Assembly: GCA_040793985.1 (NCBI GenBank)
Contig: JBFNJI010000028.1
Span: 88,342 to 152,341 of the forward strand
DNA from: Thiodiazotropha sp040793985
GTDB taxonomy: Bacteria > Pseudomonadota > Gammaproteobacteria > Chromatiales > Chromatiaceae
Length of the DNA stretch: 64,000 nucleotides
Direction: 5' to 3'
The translations under genes were made by a program, and so were the position numbers. Within the stretch, counting starts at the first letter, position 1. Each line of letters opens with the position of its first letter. The notes under the pieces were generated by a model. The model saw only the letters and a program-made list of their open reading frames with translations. It was not told the DNA's origin and did not search any database. Positions 52,825 to 62,325 of this stretch are shown here, piece after piece.

Positions 52825-54423
52825 CTATTCTATCGAAAAACGATCGGCAAGAACCGATTCGGCATCTTTGCTTATCGAGAGGTCAATCGCCTGCATTGCA
52901 GCCAGGTAGTCATTGACTTCACCAGGTGGGGTGTCATCGATGATGATCGGTATGATACGGTTGTCCAGGTGCCCGGAAGCCACCCCGAGATCGATTTCGC
53001 GTCGAACCCATTTCGATTTGGCGGAATGCTTGGAGACAATAACCGCCATCCAGTTCGATTCGGAAATCGCTTTGCGAATTTCGGCTGTCCAAAGCGCTCC
53101 CTTTGGAATGTCTGCGGTGGAATACCAGGTATGAATCCCCCGTTTCTTCAAAGGTTCCAGAAGTTTCTCCTCGATGAAAAGGCTGTCTTCATGGCTGTGG
53201 CTGAGAAACACGGAAACGCGTTTGTCTGAATCAAGCTCCCTGATGTTATAGCATTTATACTTTACCCCGACATCCTGACCGGGTTTTTGTAACAAGAAAT
53301 CCTCCGGGGCATCGGCAGCTAGGATGATATCCTTCGCATTTCGGTAAGTGACCTGGTCACATAGGATTCGCTTGCCGTTTCGCGCATTGCTTTCAAACGA
53401 TGCGCTGAGATTAACTGCTGTTCCTATTGCCGTATAGTCCCGTATGTCTTTACTCCCGATGCCTCCCAGGATGACCTGGTCAGTCACTATACCCACCCCG
53501 AGATCGAGGAAATCAAGCTGTTGATTGCTCTCATCGTTCCAGCGCCCCTTCATCATCTCAAACTCACGCACCATGGTGAACGCGCACTTTACCGCCCTGA
53601 TGCTGCAGTCGTCGCCCTGAAACAGTGCCATCACGCCATCGCCTAGAAACTTATTCACTATGCCGTCGTGATTGATCACGGCATGGCTGAGGTTGGTAAT
53701 GAACTCACTAAGACGCCCCTGTACAATGCCGGGATCGAGCAAAGATTGGCAGAGCTGCGTAAAGCCGCGCATGTCGGCGAATAGTACCGACAATGTTTCT
53801 GAATGCGCCTCTTGCTCAAGCTCGTTCATGCGTGCGATCAGTTTATCTGTTTGGCGTGAAGAACCATATAGGCCACTGTGGGCCAAAAGGCTTTCAACCA
53901 ACCTTGCGTTTCGGATTGCAATACTTGCCTGGTCGGCGAAATATTCCAGTATGATGCGATCCCGTTGGTTGTAGTCACCATCGGTTTTGTTTAGGACCTG
54001 CATGACTCCAAGGCGACTGTCACCGGCCACCAAGGGAACGCAGACCATGCTTTTAGTGATCTTTTGTGTCTCGTCGTCAACCCCGCCAAAGTGATCCTTA
54101 ACGATATTCTCAACCATTGAGACTCCGGTTTTATACACCTCGCCGGCCTTGCTTCCATCGATCGGAACCTGTCTGTCCGAGTGGAGTCCAAATGAACTTA
54201 GAACCCATTCAGCCTCCGCACCGGTTGCCGCGGCAAAATAGAGTGTTGGTTGGCGTTCGTTGCGCAGGATAATGCTTGTTTCAGGGGAGTTGGTGAGTTT
54301 TCCTGCCGTATCCAGAATCGTATTGAGTAAGGTATCGAGGGACAGCTCTTTCGTGAGTGCGCGCGAAGATAGAGCCAGGGCCTGAAAGTCATCTCTCGTA
54401 AGCAGGTTCAGGTTATCAGTCAT
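52825..54423 (-). CDS. GAF - class III nucleotide cyclase - TIR protein
   Basis: 532 residues. A GAF domain (~25-175) precedes a class III cyclase domain (~210-375). Both metal-binding Asp are present (Asp217 in LFADMRGFT, Asp262 in KFLGDGVMA), as are Lys258 and Asp329 of the adenine-type substrate site. The transition-state Arg of the VNLAxR motif is Ser342 (VNLSASFE). A TIR domain follows (~401-495): VSVFLSHSHEDS, then KGALWTAEIRKAI and SKWVRREIDLG. The Glu usually needed for TIR NADase activity is not evident at the expected loop. Inference: a signal-sensing protein whose cyclase domain may bind rather than make nucleotide. It is a single gene. Confidence 0.85.
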   Translation of the reverse strand: MTDNLNLLTRDDFQALALSSRALTKELSLDTLLNTILDTAGKLTNSPETSIILRNERQPTLYFAAATGAEAEWVLSSFGLHSDRQVPIDGSKAGEVYKTGVSMVENIVKDHFGGVDDETQKITKSMVCVPLVAGDSRLGVMQVLNKTDGDYNQRDRIILEYFADQASIAIRNARLVESLLAHSGLYGSSRQTDKLIARMNELEQEAHSETLSVLFADMRGFTQLCQSLLDPGIVQGRLSEFITNLSHAVINHDGIVNKFLGDGVMALFQGDDCSIRAVKCAFTMVREFEMMKGRWNDESNQQLDFLDLGVGIVTDQVILGGIGSKDIRDYTAIGTAVNLSASFESNARNGKRILCDQVTYRNAKDIILAADAPEDFLLQKPGQDVGVKYKCYNIRELDSDKRVSVFLSHSHEDSLFIEEKLLEPLKKRGIHTWYSTADIPKGALWTAEIRKAISESNWMAVIVSKHSAKSKWVRREIDLGVASGHLDNRIIPIIIDDTPPGEVNDYLAAMQAIDLSISKDAESVLADRFSIE

Positions 54424-54593
54424 ACCACATCTCTTATGATCTGTTATTTAACATTCTAGGGTTAGTATATACTGTCATCTGTACTACAACATTTTTCCGT
54501 ATCAACTGGCATACGCTGGAAAGGTTGAGTGGACGGCTTGGCCTGTTTACCCTTTCGATCCGATGGATTGCTTGAACCGGGAGTGTTAGCCGC

Positions 54594-55064
54594 ATGCGCT
54601 TTTTCTCTCTGATTGTGTTTATCTCTTTATCCGCCACGGTGCTGGCTGACCCACAGGTCGATCGCTTGCTCAAGGTCGAAGAGGAGCCCGTCGGTGTTGT
54701 CTTCGAGGTCTTGGAGGATGATGACGATGCCCTAGGTTGGGCACTGCCGAAGATTGCTCGGTTAAGCACTCAGTTGCGCGAGCGTTTCCCGGAACTGCCT
54801 ATCGCGGTAGTGACCCACGGACGGGAACAGTTCGGTCTGCTGGCCGATGAGGCCGATGGCCTCTTGGCGCCGATCCATGATAATGCGAAACAATTGCGAG
54901 AGGATGAGATCGATCTGCATGTCTGCGGTGTGCATGCCGGTTGGGACGGTTACACGCCGGAGGACTTTCCCGCCTATGTGGACGTTTCGGCCTCGGGGCC
55001 TGCGCAGATTCGCGACTATCAGAATCTTGGTTTCGTACTGATCGTGCTGCAGGGTCCGGAGTAG
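54594..55064 (+). CDS. Secreted DsrE-like protein
   Basis: 156 residues with a signal peptide (FFSLIVFISLSATVLA). The mature protein resembles DsrE/DsrF sulfur-relay folds: GVVFEVLEDDDDALGWALP, IAVVTHGREQFGLLAD, LHVCGVHAGWDGYTPEDFP and a final VSASGPAQIRDYQNLGFVLI (~19-20 residues). The single Cys in HVCGVHAG sits where some secreted DsrE proteins carry a sulfur-binding Cys. A periplasmic sulfur-carrier role is possible but not shown. It is divergent from the TIR gene. Confidence 0.65.
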   Translation: MRFFSLIVFISLSATVLADPQVDRLLKVEEEPVGVVFEVLEDDDDALGWALPKIARLSTQLRERFPELPIAVVTHGREQFGLLADEADGLLAPIHDNAKQLREDEIDLHVCGVHAGWDGYTPEDFPAYVDVSASGPAQIRDYQNLGFVLIVLQGPE

Positions 55065-55143
55065 CGGTGTCAACAGGCCCTGATATTCAGATATATTCCT
55101 GCTCAGGCTCTACACTCTACTTTCAGCACAAGGGAATGCAGGA

Positions 55144-55636
55144 TTAAAAACGGTAAAAGGACTTCTATTTCTTTTCTCTATGGGAGTGACCGCTTCGGCT
55201 CTCTCGCTGGAGGGCTGGACCATCTCCGATGATGGCGGTCTGAGGCTCTACCTCCCCAACGGTCTCCAGCATGACAAGGTCTTCATGTATGTCGCTTCCG
55301 GAGTCTATGATCTGAACGGGGTTAACTTGAAGCAGTGGTTCGCCGAACATGCGCAACGGCGGGGATAACACCACGCCGTTGCTGACTTCCGTTCATAGTA
55401 GCGATAAGTGTGGATCTTCGGGAAGCACCAATGTGATCGGCAACAATGTCGGCGATGGCGTCTCCTCGAGGCGTAAGGACGGTTCAAAGAACACCGGCAG
55501 TTACACGGTGAAGGACTACACCATCACCATGCTGAATGATAATGGTTACAGATACACTGAGCTATCCCTTTATGAAAAGCGGAACAACGAGAAGAACATT
55601 GTCTATCGCGATGACATCTACTGGCTTGATGACTGA
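55144..55636 (+). pseudogene. Broken gene for a small secreted protein
   Basis: Two overlapping frames look like parts of one gene. The first (about 55144-55368) has a hydrophobic leader and LEGWTISDDGGLRLYLPNG, ending NLKQWFAEHAQRRG. The second (55349-55636) continues with SYTVKDYTITMLNDNGYRY and YRDDIYWLDD. A single-base shift near 55350 would join them. No start codon exists in frame ahead of the leader, and the nearest ATG (55136) meets a stop after three codons. I recognise no family; it may instead be two short real genes. Confidence 0.4.
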
Positions 55637-55903
55637 GGTGTGGAGATTCTTGCCAGGTCGCGAGCGCCGGATTTGGCGGCGCCACGCGGTCGTACAATGG
55701 GCATGCCAAGGAAGCAGAATCCCAGATCCGGCACTGCAAGATTAAATAATTCGTCGAAATGCCGAATAATAGATTAGTCACTCTCCTTGTGAATTATGCA
55801 CTGGTATTAACCTGATAGAGATATATCTCAGCTATAGGCTAACGGAGAATGCTGCGGGTTCCCTGGTCAATCGAGCTGAGAGACATATCTACGCTGATGG
55901 CCT

Positions 55904-58255
55904 ATGGGAATCCTATTCAAGGCACGGACGCTCGCATTTACACTGTTGCTCTCTACGCTCAACCAGCTGCTCTTCGCTGGTGTCCCCTCGGAGCGTCAAA
56001 CCTATACCATTGGCGTATTGGCAAAACGTGGCGAAGAGATTGCCCAATCGCGCTGGTCGGCGACAGCGGAATACCTGACACGCCAGATTCCCGAAGCCCA
56101 ATTTCAAATCGCTGCATTGAAATTCAAAGAGATAGAGCCAGCAATACGCTCAAGGCGTATCGACTTCCTGCTCGCCAATTCAGGTATTTACATTAAAGCG
56201 GAGCATGAATTCGGCGCGTTTCGTATCGTTACCCTGATCAATGAGGCGGGCCAGCATGCGCTGAATCGCTTTGGCGGGGTGATCTTTACGCATAAGAACA
56301 ACCACTCATTGAGAAGCCTGTCCGACCTGAAAGGTAGAAGCTTCGCCGCGGTCAATCCAACCTCCCTGGGGGGATTTCTGATGGCCAAGCGGGAACTCAG
56401 CGAGCAGGGCATAGACACCGATCGCGACATGACACTGCAGTTCTTCAACACTCACGATGCCGTTGTTGAGGCGGTGATCGCCGGTGACGTGGATGCCGGC
56501 ACGGTACGCAGCGATACACTGGAGCGCATGTCTGCCAGCGGCCTGGCCAGGATCGAGGAGATCAAGGTACTCAATCCACGGCACACAGAGGATTTTCCGT
56601 TCCTGCTGAGTACCCGGCTCTATCCGGAGTGGCCAATGGCAGCCCTGCCTCACACGGCTAAACCGCTTGTCGAAAAGGTCTCCATCGCGCTGATGCGAAT
56701 GGCGGCAGATGATAAAGCGGCAATCAGTGGGCGGATTATCGGTTGGTCCGTGCCTGCCAACTACGAAACCGTGCATGAACTCTACAGGGTGCTCAATATC
56801 CCACCACACCGTCGCCGCCCGCCAACCCTGGTTGAGTGGACAAGGCATCACCCTATTACGGCCGCAGTGACACTCGCTTCCTTGGTGTTGGTTATCGTCT
56901 CTTTGATCGCGCTATCACGCAACAACCGTCGACTGCACAAGGCGCGGTACAGCCTGTCTCAAACCGTGGAGAAACTCCAATCCACGGAGCTGCAGTTAAA
57001 AGACAAACTATCCCGGCTCAGTGAGAGCGAGCACAAATTTACCCAGCTGGCGGAATCCGCGCTTGATGCCATCATAATGCTCGATCCTCAAGGCAACATC
57101 GAGTTCTGGAATCCTGCGGCGAAGAGGATTTTTGGTTACACGATTGAGGAGGCAGAAAGGCTCCATGTCACACAATGGCTCACAACCAACCCGGATGACA
57201 CTGCAGAAGAGAGTCAACAGACCAGGCAGCTGTTGAGCCGCATCGGCAAGTGCGAAAGTCAAATCCCCGGTACCTTGCTGGAACTTATCGCGATACGAAA
57301 ATCGGGCGAGGAATTTCCCATTGAGGCGGCTGTCTCTTCGGTATCCATACAGCATGGCTGGCATGTGATCTGTCTGGCCCGCGATATCACGCAACGGAAG
57401 ATCATCGAGGCGGAGCGGGAACAGATGGCGCTGCAACGGACTCAACACCACAAGATGACCGCATTGGCGCAACTGGCCGACGGAATCGCCCACGAGATCA
57501 ATACACCCATTCAGACAATCAACAACAATCTCGGATTTCTCAAGGAGGCCTACCAGGACAGCCGGGAGTTGATAGCAACCCTACTCGAGCTTGCGGCAAC
57601 AATCGATTCGTCCTCCCAATATGCGGAAAAACTGAACGCCTGCAATGAAAAATGCGAGGAGGTCGATTTGGATTTTCTCGATGAGGAGGTCACCGCCACC
57701 TTCGAACAGTCCCGAAAAGGCACAGCGCAGGTCTCAAGGATCGTGCGTTCGATGCGGGTTTTCACCACCACCGACAACGCAGCCCATGAGAAGACCGATC
57801 TCAATAAACTGATCAACGACATCCTGGGAATCAGCCGCTATCAGTGGGAACAGGTGGCGGACCTGGAAACCGAACTTGATGAAAATCTGCCGTTGGTGAA
57901 TTGTTCACCCAGTGAGATGCATCAGGCCCTGATTAATATACTGATGAACGCGGTCCAGGCACTCGAGGAGAGTTCGAAACAGGACAGGGGAAGAATCACT
58001 GTCAGCAGCCGTCAAACGGACAACAGCGCCCTCATCGAGATCAAGGACAACGGAAACGGCATCCCGGAAGCTGCACAAGAGCATATCTTCAACCCGTTCT
58101 TCACCACACGCGATGTGGGAAAAGGCACAGGGCAGGGCCTGACACTGAGCCACGATATCGTCGTCCGTAAGCATGGAGGCAGCCTCGATTACATGACTGA
58201 ATCCGGTGTAGGCACAACCTTCTATCTGAAACTGCCTATCAATGGCCCGGCCTGA
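55904..58255 (+). CDS. Membrane sensor histidine kinase with PhnD-like sensor and PAS domain (TtrS-like)
   Basis: 783 residues. A signal peptide leads to a periplasmic PhnD/substrate-binding domain (~30-290; YTIGVLAKRGEEIA, FTHKNNHSLRSLSDLKGRSFAAV around 130-150). A transmembrane helix follows (~317-338), then a PAS domain (~379-495), HisKA with phospho-acceptor His530 in GIAHEINTPIQ, and HATPase (DNGNGIPEAAQ, GKGTGQGLTLSHD). The same sensor-kinase layout occurs in TtrS, the tetrathionate sensor. No response-regulator gene is adjacent. The next gene downstream encodes a multiheme cytochrome of the tetrathionate-reductase-like family, which supports a sulfur-compound signal, as inference. Confidence 0.85.
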   Translation: MGILFKARTLAFTLLLSTLNQLLFAGVPSERQTYTIGVLAKRGEEIAQSRWSATAEYLTRQIPEAQFQIAALKFKEIEPAIRSRRIDFLLANSGIYIKAEHEFGAFRIVTLINEAGQHALNRFGGVIFTHKNNHSLRSLSDLKGRSFAAVNPTSLGGFLMAKRELSEQGIDTDRDMTLQFFNTHDAVVEAVIAGDVDAGTVRSDTLERMSASGLARIEEIKVLNPRHTEDFPFLLSTRLYPEWPMAALPHTAKPLVEKVSIALMRMAADDKAAISGRIIGWSVPANYETVHELYRVLNIPPHRRRPPTLVEWTRHHPITAAVTLASLVLVIVSLIALSRNNRRLHKARYSLSQTVEKLQSTELQLKDKLSRLSESEHKFTQLAESALDAIIMLDPQGNIEFWNPAAKRIFGYTIEEAERLHVTQWLTTNPDDTAEESQQTRQLLSRIGKCESQIPGTLLELIAIRKSGEEFPIEAAVSSVSIQHGWHVICLARDITQRKIIEAEREQMALQRTQHHKMTALAQLADGIAHEINTPIQTINNNLGFLKEAYQDSRELIATLLELAATIDSSSQYAEKLNACNEKCEEVDLDFLDEEVTATFEQSRKGTAQVSRIVRSMRVFTTTDNAAHEKTDLNKLINDILGISRYQWEQVADLETELDENLPLVNCSPSEMHQALINILMNAVQALEESSKQDRGRITVSSRQTDNSALIEIKDNGNGIPEAAQEHIFNPFFTTRDVGKGTGQGLTLSHDIVVRKHGGSLDYMTESGVGTTFYLKLPINGPA

Positions 58256-58676
58256 CTCTATCCGCAAAAAACTACCTAAAAACAAAGAGGTATGTTGACT
58301 TTTGATTTCCTTTGGCTAAGTGCTGAGCCGTCCCGTGCGTTGAGGGTTCACCGCTTGAGGGCAGTGGTCCGCTGAATGGGCTTTAAATTCCTAATCGGGT
58401 TACTCACAGTGCGAAGAGTTGTCTCCAGCGCTCCTGCAGTGATTTGTGATCAAAATCCCAAAATCAGATATCCAGTAGATTCTAATAAAGCAATTAACGA
58501 CCGACTCACAGATTTCATCTCAGCTGCGCTTTAGCATCTTCCTATACGAACTCGTGTTGAGGCCTGCTGACTCACCCGTTGGAGCAGTAAGCAGTCACGA
58601 AACAGGCTCAATACCGTTTGTGCCACAACAGCGGATGTTTCCCTGGATTTACTTGATATAGGTTGGGGTACAAGAG
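58256..58676. other. Intergenic region between the sensor kinase and the cytochrome
   Basis: 421 bases with no coding frame I can support. It should contain the promoter of the cytochrome gene, but I see no near-consensus hexamer pair and no convincing FNR or sigma54 site. The only mild candidate is TTGACT near 58296 without a good -10. Confidence 0.4.
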
Positions 58677-61040
58677 ATGAAAAAACTGTCCTACCGGTTA
58701 CTCTCGATTGTTGCGCTCTCTTTTTTGTTAAGCGGTGTGGCGACAGCTGCAGATTTTAAGATTGAGAAAGCGCTATGGAATACAGAAAAGTCTCTCCTCA
58801 TCATTAAGGCAAATGCAAAAAAGGGGCACAGACTCCTTGTTGAAAATGCATACGACACCTCACAGGTGCTCGCCGAAAAAAAGCTGCGAAAAGAGACCCT
58901 GAGTGTCAGACTCCGCTCGCCGGAACAGCTTCCTTGCCGGGTACGGGTGATCAACCAGACTACGACGCAAACTTTGGAAAAGGATGTGATCAGCAGCGCA
59001 ACCGAGGCAATCCCGGAAACCTGCTCGCCAAAAGAGGAATCGGAACTGCCTCCGCCATCGGTAAATCAAGTGCCTACAGCAGATGCGGGTATGGATCAGG
59101 TTCATCAGCTGGAAGTGGGCCAAACCAGTCAGATGGTAACTCTGAATGGCAGCGGTTCCTCCGATCCGGACGGCTCAATAGTCGATTACATTTGGTCGGG
59201 TTCGCCAAACCCTGATGATGTGGTTTCTCCCAGGATAAGCCTTGGTGAAGGCACCTATAAATACTACCTGGTAGTGATTGACGATCAGGGTGAAACAAGT
59301 GCATCGGACAGAGTGCAGGTCACTGTTGAAGCGTCCACCGCGGAACCACCCGCGACTGCAGCGGAGGCTCATGCCAGCATTAAGACCTACGAAGGCCCGT
59401 CAACCTGTATCGGTTGTCACGAAGACGAGGCCCTTGCCATGCACGGTTCTGTGCACTACCAGCAATCCGGGGACACCCTTAACCTGACCAATGATATTGC
59501 AGCGTACAGCGGCAATGGCCTCTCCCGTGCCGGTGAGCGCGGTGACGGCGCCATTGGTATCAATACCTACTGTGGCTCCCATGAAAACTCTCCCCGTTTT
59601 ACCTGTGCGGGATGCCATGTGGGCAATGGTCGATTCCCCAATTCGGAACTTCCCCAGGAAGAGAACGATCGCATGGCCGAGCTGAGTAATATCGACTGCC
59701 TGATGTGCCATCAGGACAGCTATAAGCGATTCCCAACCGGAGAGTTCAAACCCCTGGAGATTGTCGCGGTTGGCAAAGACGGTAAACCCGATCCGACTAT
59801 CGATCCGATCCTGAGGACCGGTTCGCAAGGTATCCCCGTGGTTGACCGGGAGACACTCGACTTCCTCTTCGAGCCAGCGGATGCCAACAGTACCCTGGTC
59901 GGCCTGGGTGGATCCCCGATGATGCAGGATCGTGTGAGTGCGGCACAATCAGTACACGCGACCACGAGGAAGTCCTGTCTCAACTGTCATGCCAAGGCCG
60001 GTGGCGGTGATGGAACCAAGCGCGGTGACTTGTCATCGGCACTAATCGATCCCGATCCGCAGATCGATATCCACATGAGTTCTGCCGGGGAGAGTCTGAC
60101 TTGCGCCGATTGCCACGATGCAGGTGGACACCGGGTGAAGGGGCGTGGTCTCGATCTAAGGCCCAATGACGTCGCCGAGCACTTTACCTGCGAGAGCTGT
60201 CACGACAAACCGCATGGCGACTACAGCAATCGAGCCGGCAGCAGTCGCGACAAACATGCGACCCGGGTTGCCTGTCAGACATGCCATATTCCAACCTATG
60301 CCAAGGGTGTGGCAACGGAAACCAATCGTGACTGGGAAGACCCACACTTCTCTGCTGCGGCCTGTAACGGTCGCGGAGGCTGGTTGCCAAGAGAGGACAA
60401 GGCGTTGAACCTGACACCGTCCTATCGTTGGTTCGATGGCACCAGTCAAGTCTATGTGCTGGGTGAGGACCTGGCAGACTATCCACTGACTGTCCTGGAG
60501 GACGGCAGCGAGGCAATCACCCTTGGGCTGCCAAATGGTTGGGTAAACGCCCGGAACGCCAAAATCTATCCGATGAAGGAGCACACCTCCAACTCGGCGG
60601 TACACGATGCGACCAATAGCCTGATCGCTCATTCAACCTTTGAGTTTTTCCGTACCGGCAGTTTCGATACCGCGGTACAGAATGCGCTGGAAAAAACCGG
60701 TAGAAGTGGTGATGGTTACACGGTAAAGAAGGTACATACATACCAAACCATCAACCATGGTGTTGAGGCATCGTCGGCAGCACTGGAGTGCGGCTCCTGT
60801 CATGCAAGTCTCAATGGCGGGCCTCTGCGCATGGATCTGGTGAATGATCTGGGATATGGCTTGAAAGGCAGCGAAGCCGAGGTCTGTACCCAGTGTCACG
60901 AAGACAAAGGTGCTATGAGCTTCTCCAAACTACACGACAAACATGTCAGTGATAAGGGCATGGATTGCTCGACCTGTCATAGTTTCACCAGACCGGAACG
61001 CGGCTTGAATGGGAACATAGCCAACTTTATCGATGACTGA
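58677..61040 (+). CDS. Decaheme c-type cytochrome with PKD domain, octaheme tetrathionate reductase-like
   Basis: 787 residues. A signal peptide (to VATAA, ~25) is followed by a beta-rich region, a PKD domain (~131-218; TADAGMDQVHQLE, GSGSSDPDGSIVDYIWS), and then ten CxxCH heme motifs. These start at residues 244, 310, 341, 434, 476, 505, 533, 705, 737 and 764. The order INTYC - PRFTCAGCH - NIDCLMCH - CLNCHAKAGGGDGTKRGDL - LTCADCH matches the octaheme tetrathionate reductase (OTR) family, here with two extra hemes and the PKD part. Periplasmic location is expected. The electron acceptor could be tetrathionate, nitrite, hydroxylamine or another substrate; sequence alone does not decide. Confidence 0.85.
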   Translation: MKKLSYRLLSIVALSFLLSGVATAADFKIEKALWNTEKSLLIIKANAKKGHRLLVENAYDTSQVLAEKKLRKETLSVRLRSPEQLPCRVRVINQTTTQTLEKDVISSATEAIPETCSPKEESELPPPSVNQVPTADAGMDQVHQLEVGQTSQMVTLNGSGSSDPDGSIVDYIWSGSPNPDDVVSPRISLGEGTYKYYLVVIDDQGETSASDRVQVTVEASTAEPPATAAEAHASIKTYEGPSTCIGCHEDEALAMHGSVHYQQSGDTLNLTNDIAAYSGNGLSRAGERGDGAIGINTYCGSHENSPRFTCAGCHVGNGRFPNSELPQEENDRMAELSNIDCLMCHQDSYKRFPTGEFKPLEIVAVGKDGKPDPTIDPILRTGSQGIPVVDRETLDFLFEPADANSTLVGLGGSPMMQDRVSAAQSVHATTRKSCLNCHAKAGGGDGTKRGDLSSALIDPDPQIDIHMSSAGESLTCADCHDAGGHRVKGRGLDLRPNDVAEHFTCESCHDKPHGDYSNRAGSSRDKHATRVACQTCHIPTYAKGVATETNRDWEDPHFSAAACNGRGGWLPREDKALNLTPSYRWFDGTSQVYVLGEDLADYPLTVLEDGSEAITLGLPNGWVNARNAKIYPMKEHTSNSAVHDATNSLIAHSTFEFFRTGSFDTAVQNALEKTGRSGDGYTVKKVHTYQTINHGVEASSAALECGSCHASLNGGPLRMDLVNDLGYGLKGSEAEVCTQCHEDKGAMSFSKLHDKHVSDKGMDCSTCHSFTRPERGLNGNIANFIDD

Positions 61041-61086
61041 GAGGGACAATTATTAGAGGGCAGGGATGCAGAAACCGGCTGACCCT

Positions 61087-61119
61087 AAAACCCATCCTGT
61101 CTAAGGATGGGTTTTTTTA
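61087..61119 (+). terminator. Rho-independent terminator of the cytochrome gene
   Basis: The 11-base stem AAAACCCATCC (61087-61097) pairs with GGATGGGTTTT (61105-61115) around a seven-base loop, followed by a run of T. It lies about 45 bases after the cytochrome stop and is the clearest intrinsic terminator in the window. Confidence 0.85.
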
Positions 61120-61161
61120 TTGGAAACTGTCAAGGATTTTGCATTTTAGCCTGGTAATAGT

Positions 61162-61287
61162 GTGAATAACCTACTCAGCCAAGCCACATCCCCGGTGGTC
61201 CACATTGAGGTAGTGGGTAGAGATGGCAAAAGGCACACCGATGAAAAGCCCTCGTACCTGGTTGTTTCCCACACCTCCTTGTACTGA
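61162..61287 (+). CDS. Small ORF of 41 codons, doubtful
   Basis: GTG at 61162 opens a 41-codon frame reading NNLLSQATSPVVHIEVVG and then RDGKRHTDEKPSYLVV. No ribosome-binding site or family is seen. It may be the remnant of a larger gene or chance. It is the only frame of note in the 61041-61541 interval, which otherwise holds the terminator and the promoter of the DUF2189 gene. Confidence 0.2.
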   Translation: MNNLLSQATSPVVHIEVVGRDGKRHTDEKPSYLVVSHTSLY

Positions 61288-61427
61288 TCGACCGGTTGAG
61301 CCGGGTACGCCCTTGTGAAATAGCGCCGAGTGGGTTAAAAATACACAGAAACCAGACTAGACTGGGCGAACGACCGACAATAACGATAACTCCTGTTGTG
61401 ATTCCGATCATCCCAACCGCTGCTTCG

Positions 61428-61457
61428 TTGGATGAAATAATTAATTACTAATATAAC
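61428..61457 (+). promoter_or_regulatory. Candidate sigma70 promoter for the DUF2189 gene
   Basis: TTGGAT (61428-61433), an 18-base AT-rich spacer, then TATAAC (61452-61457), about 85 bases before the ATG. Confidence 0.4.
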
Positions 61458-61541
61458 ACTTGCTGATTCACGGGCATGTTGTAGATGCTTGTACTTCAAA
61501 AACAATCTCAGCATATAAGCGCTTTTCCCGGAGGCCAGAAG

Positions 61542-62321
61542 ATGGAGACCACAGCGTATACAGGCAGTACCCGATGGCATGAACTTGTTGTCAATAAAAT
61601 AGGATTCACCAAACCATTTGAATGGCTGGCGAAGGGTTGGATAGATATGGTGGCTGCGGCGCGCTACAGTCTGACCTACGGCGCGGTCATCGTCCTGATC
61701 AGCGGCCTGTTGACCTACGCCCTGTTTTCAACAGACAGTATGTTTCTCTTGCCTTTTCTCATTGCCGGTTTTTTTCTCATTGCCCCGTTCCTGGGTATAG
61801 GTCTCTATCAAATGAGCGCGCACCTGGAGAAAGGAGAGTCGCTCAAAACCTGCAACGCACTGGAAGCCTGGAAAAGCAATCATACCCAGATCAGCTTAAT
61901 CACCGCAGGTTTCTTCATCATGATGCAGCTTTGGATAGCCTTGAACTATGTTCTGTTCTCCCTGCTCTATGAAGGCCTATCGCCACCTTTGGATAATTTC
62001 TTCAGCAATGTCTTTCTTTCCGAGAAAGGAAGAAACTTTACCATCGCAAGCATCATGATCGGTTTCTTCTTCGCCTGGTGGGCCTACATGATCAGCGTAA
62101 TAACAGTGCCCATTCTTATCGACCGTAAGATTGACGGTTTCACCGCGATTCGCCTCAGTACCAAGTCTGTGTTGAACAACATGCCGGCCATGCTGCTTTG
62201 GGCATTTCTGATCGTAGTGATCGTGGGTCTGGGCTTGTTTACCTATTTCGTGGGATTGCTCATTGCACTGCCATGGGTCGGGCATGCAAGCTGGCATGCA
62301 TACCGCTCCCTGGTTCCGTAA
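61542..62321 (+). CDS. DUF2189 membrane protein
   Basis: About 259 residues, six transmembrane helices. The N-terminal KPFEWLAKGWIDM and PFLGIGLYQMSAHLEKGE, then FAWWAYMISVITVPILID, match the DUF2189 family of proteobacterial inner-membrane proteins. The ATG at 61542 is chosen over 61485 because CGGAGG lies eight bases upstream and the extra residues are not conserved. Function unknown; in some genomes the family lies near respiratory oxidase genes, which I cannot see here. Confidence 0.8.
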   Translation: METTAYTGSTRWHELVVNKIGFTKPFEWLAKGWIDMVAAARYSLTYGAVIVLISGLLTYALFSTDSMFLLPFLIAGFFLIAPFLGIGLYQMSAHLEKGESLKTCNALEAWKSNHTQISLITAGFFIMMQLWIALNYVLFSLLYEGLSPPLDNFFSNVFLSEKGRNFTIASIMIGFFFAWWAYMISVITVPILIDRKIDGFTAIRLSTKSVLNNMPAMLLWAFLIVVIVGLGLFTYFVGLLIALPWVGHASWHAYRSLVP

Positions 62322-62325
62322 GCGG

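Noticed and set aside
58430..58470. FNR/CRP-like box near TGTGATCAAAA upstream of the cytochrome
   Set aside because: Only a half-site is present; the opposite half-site is missing at the required spacing.
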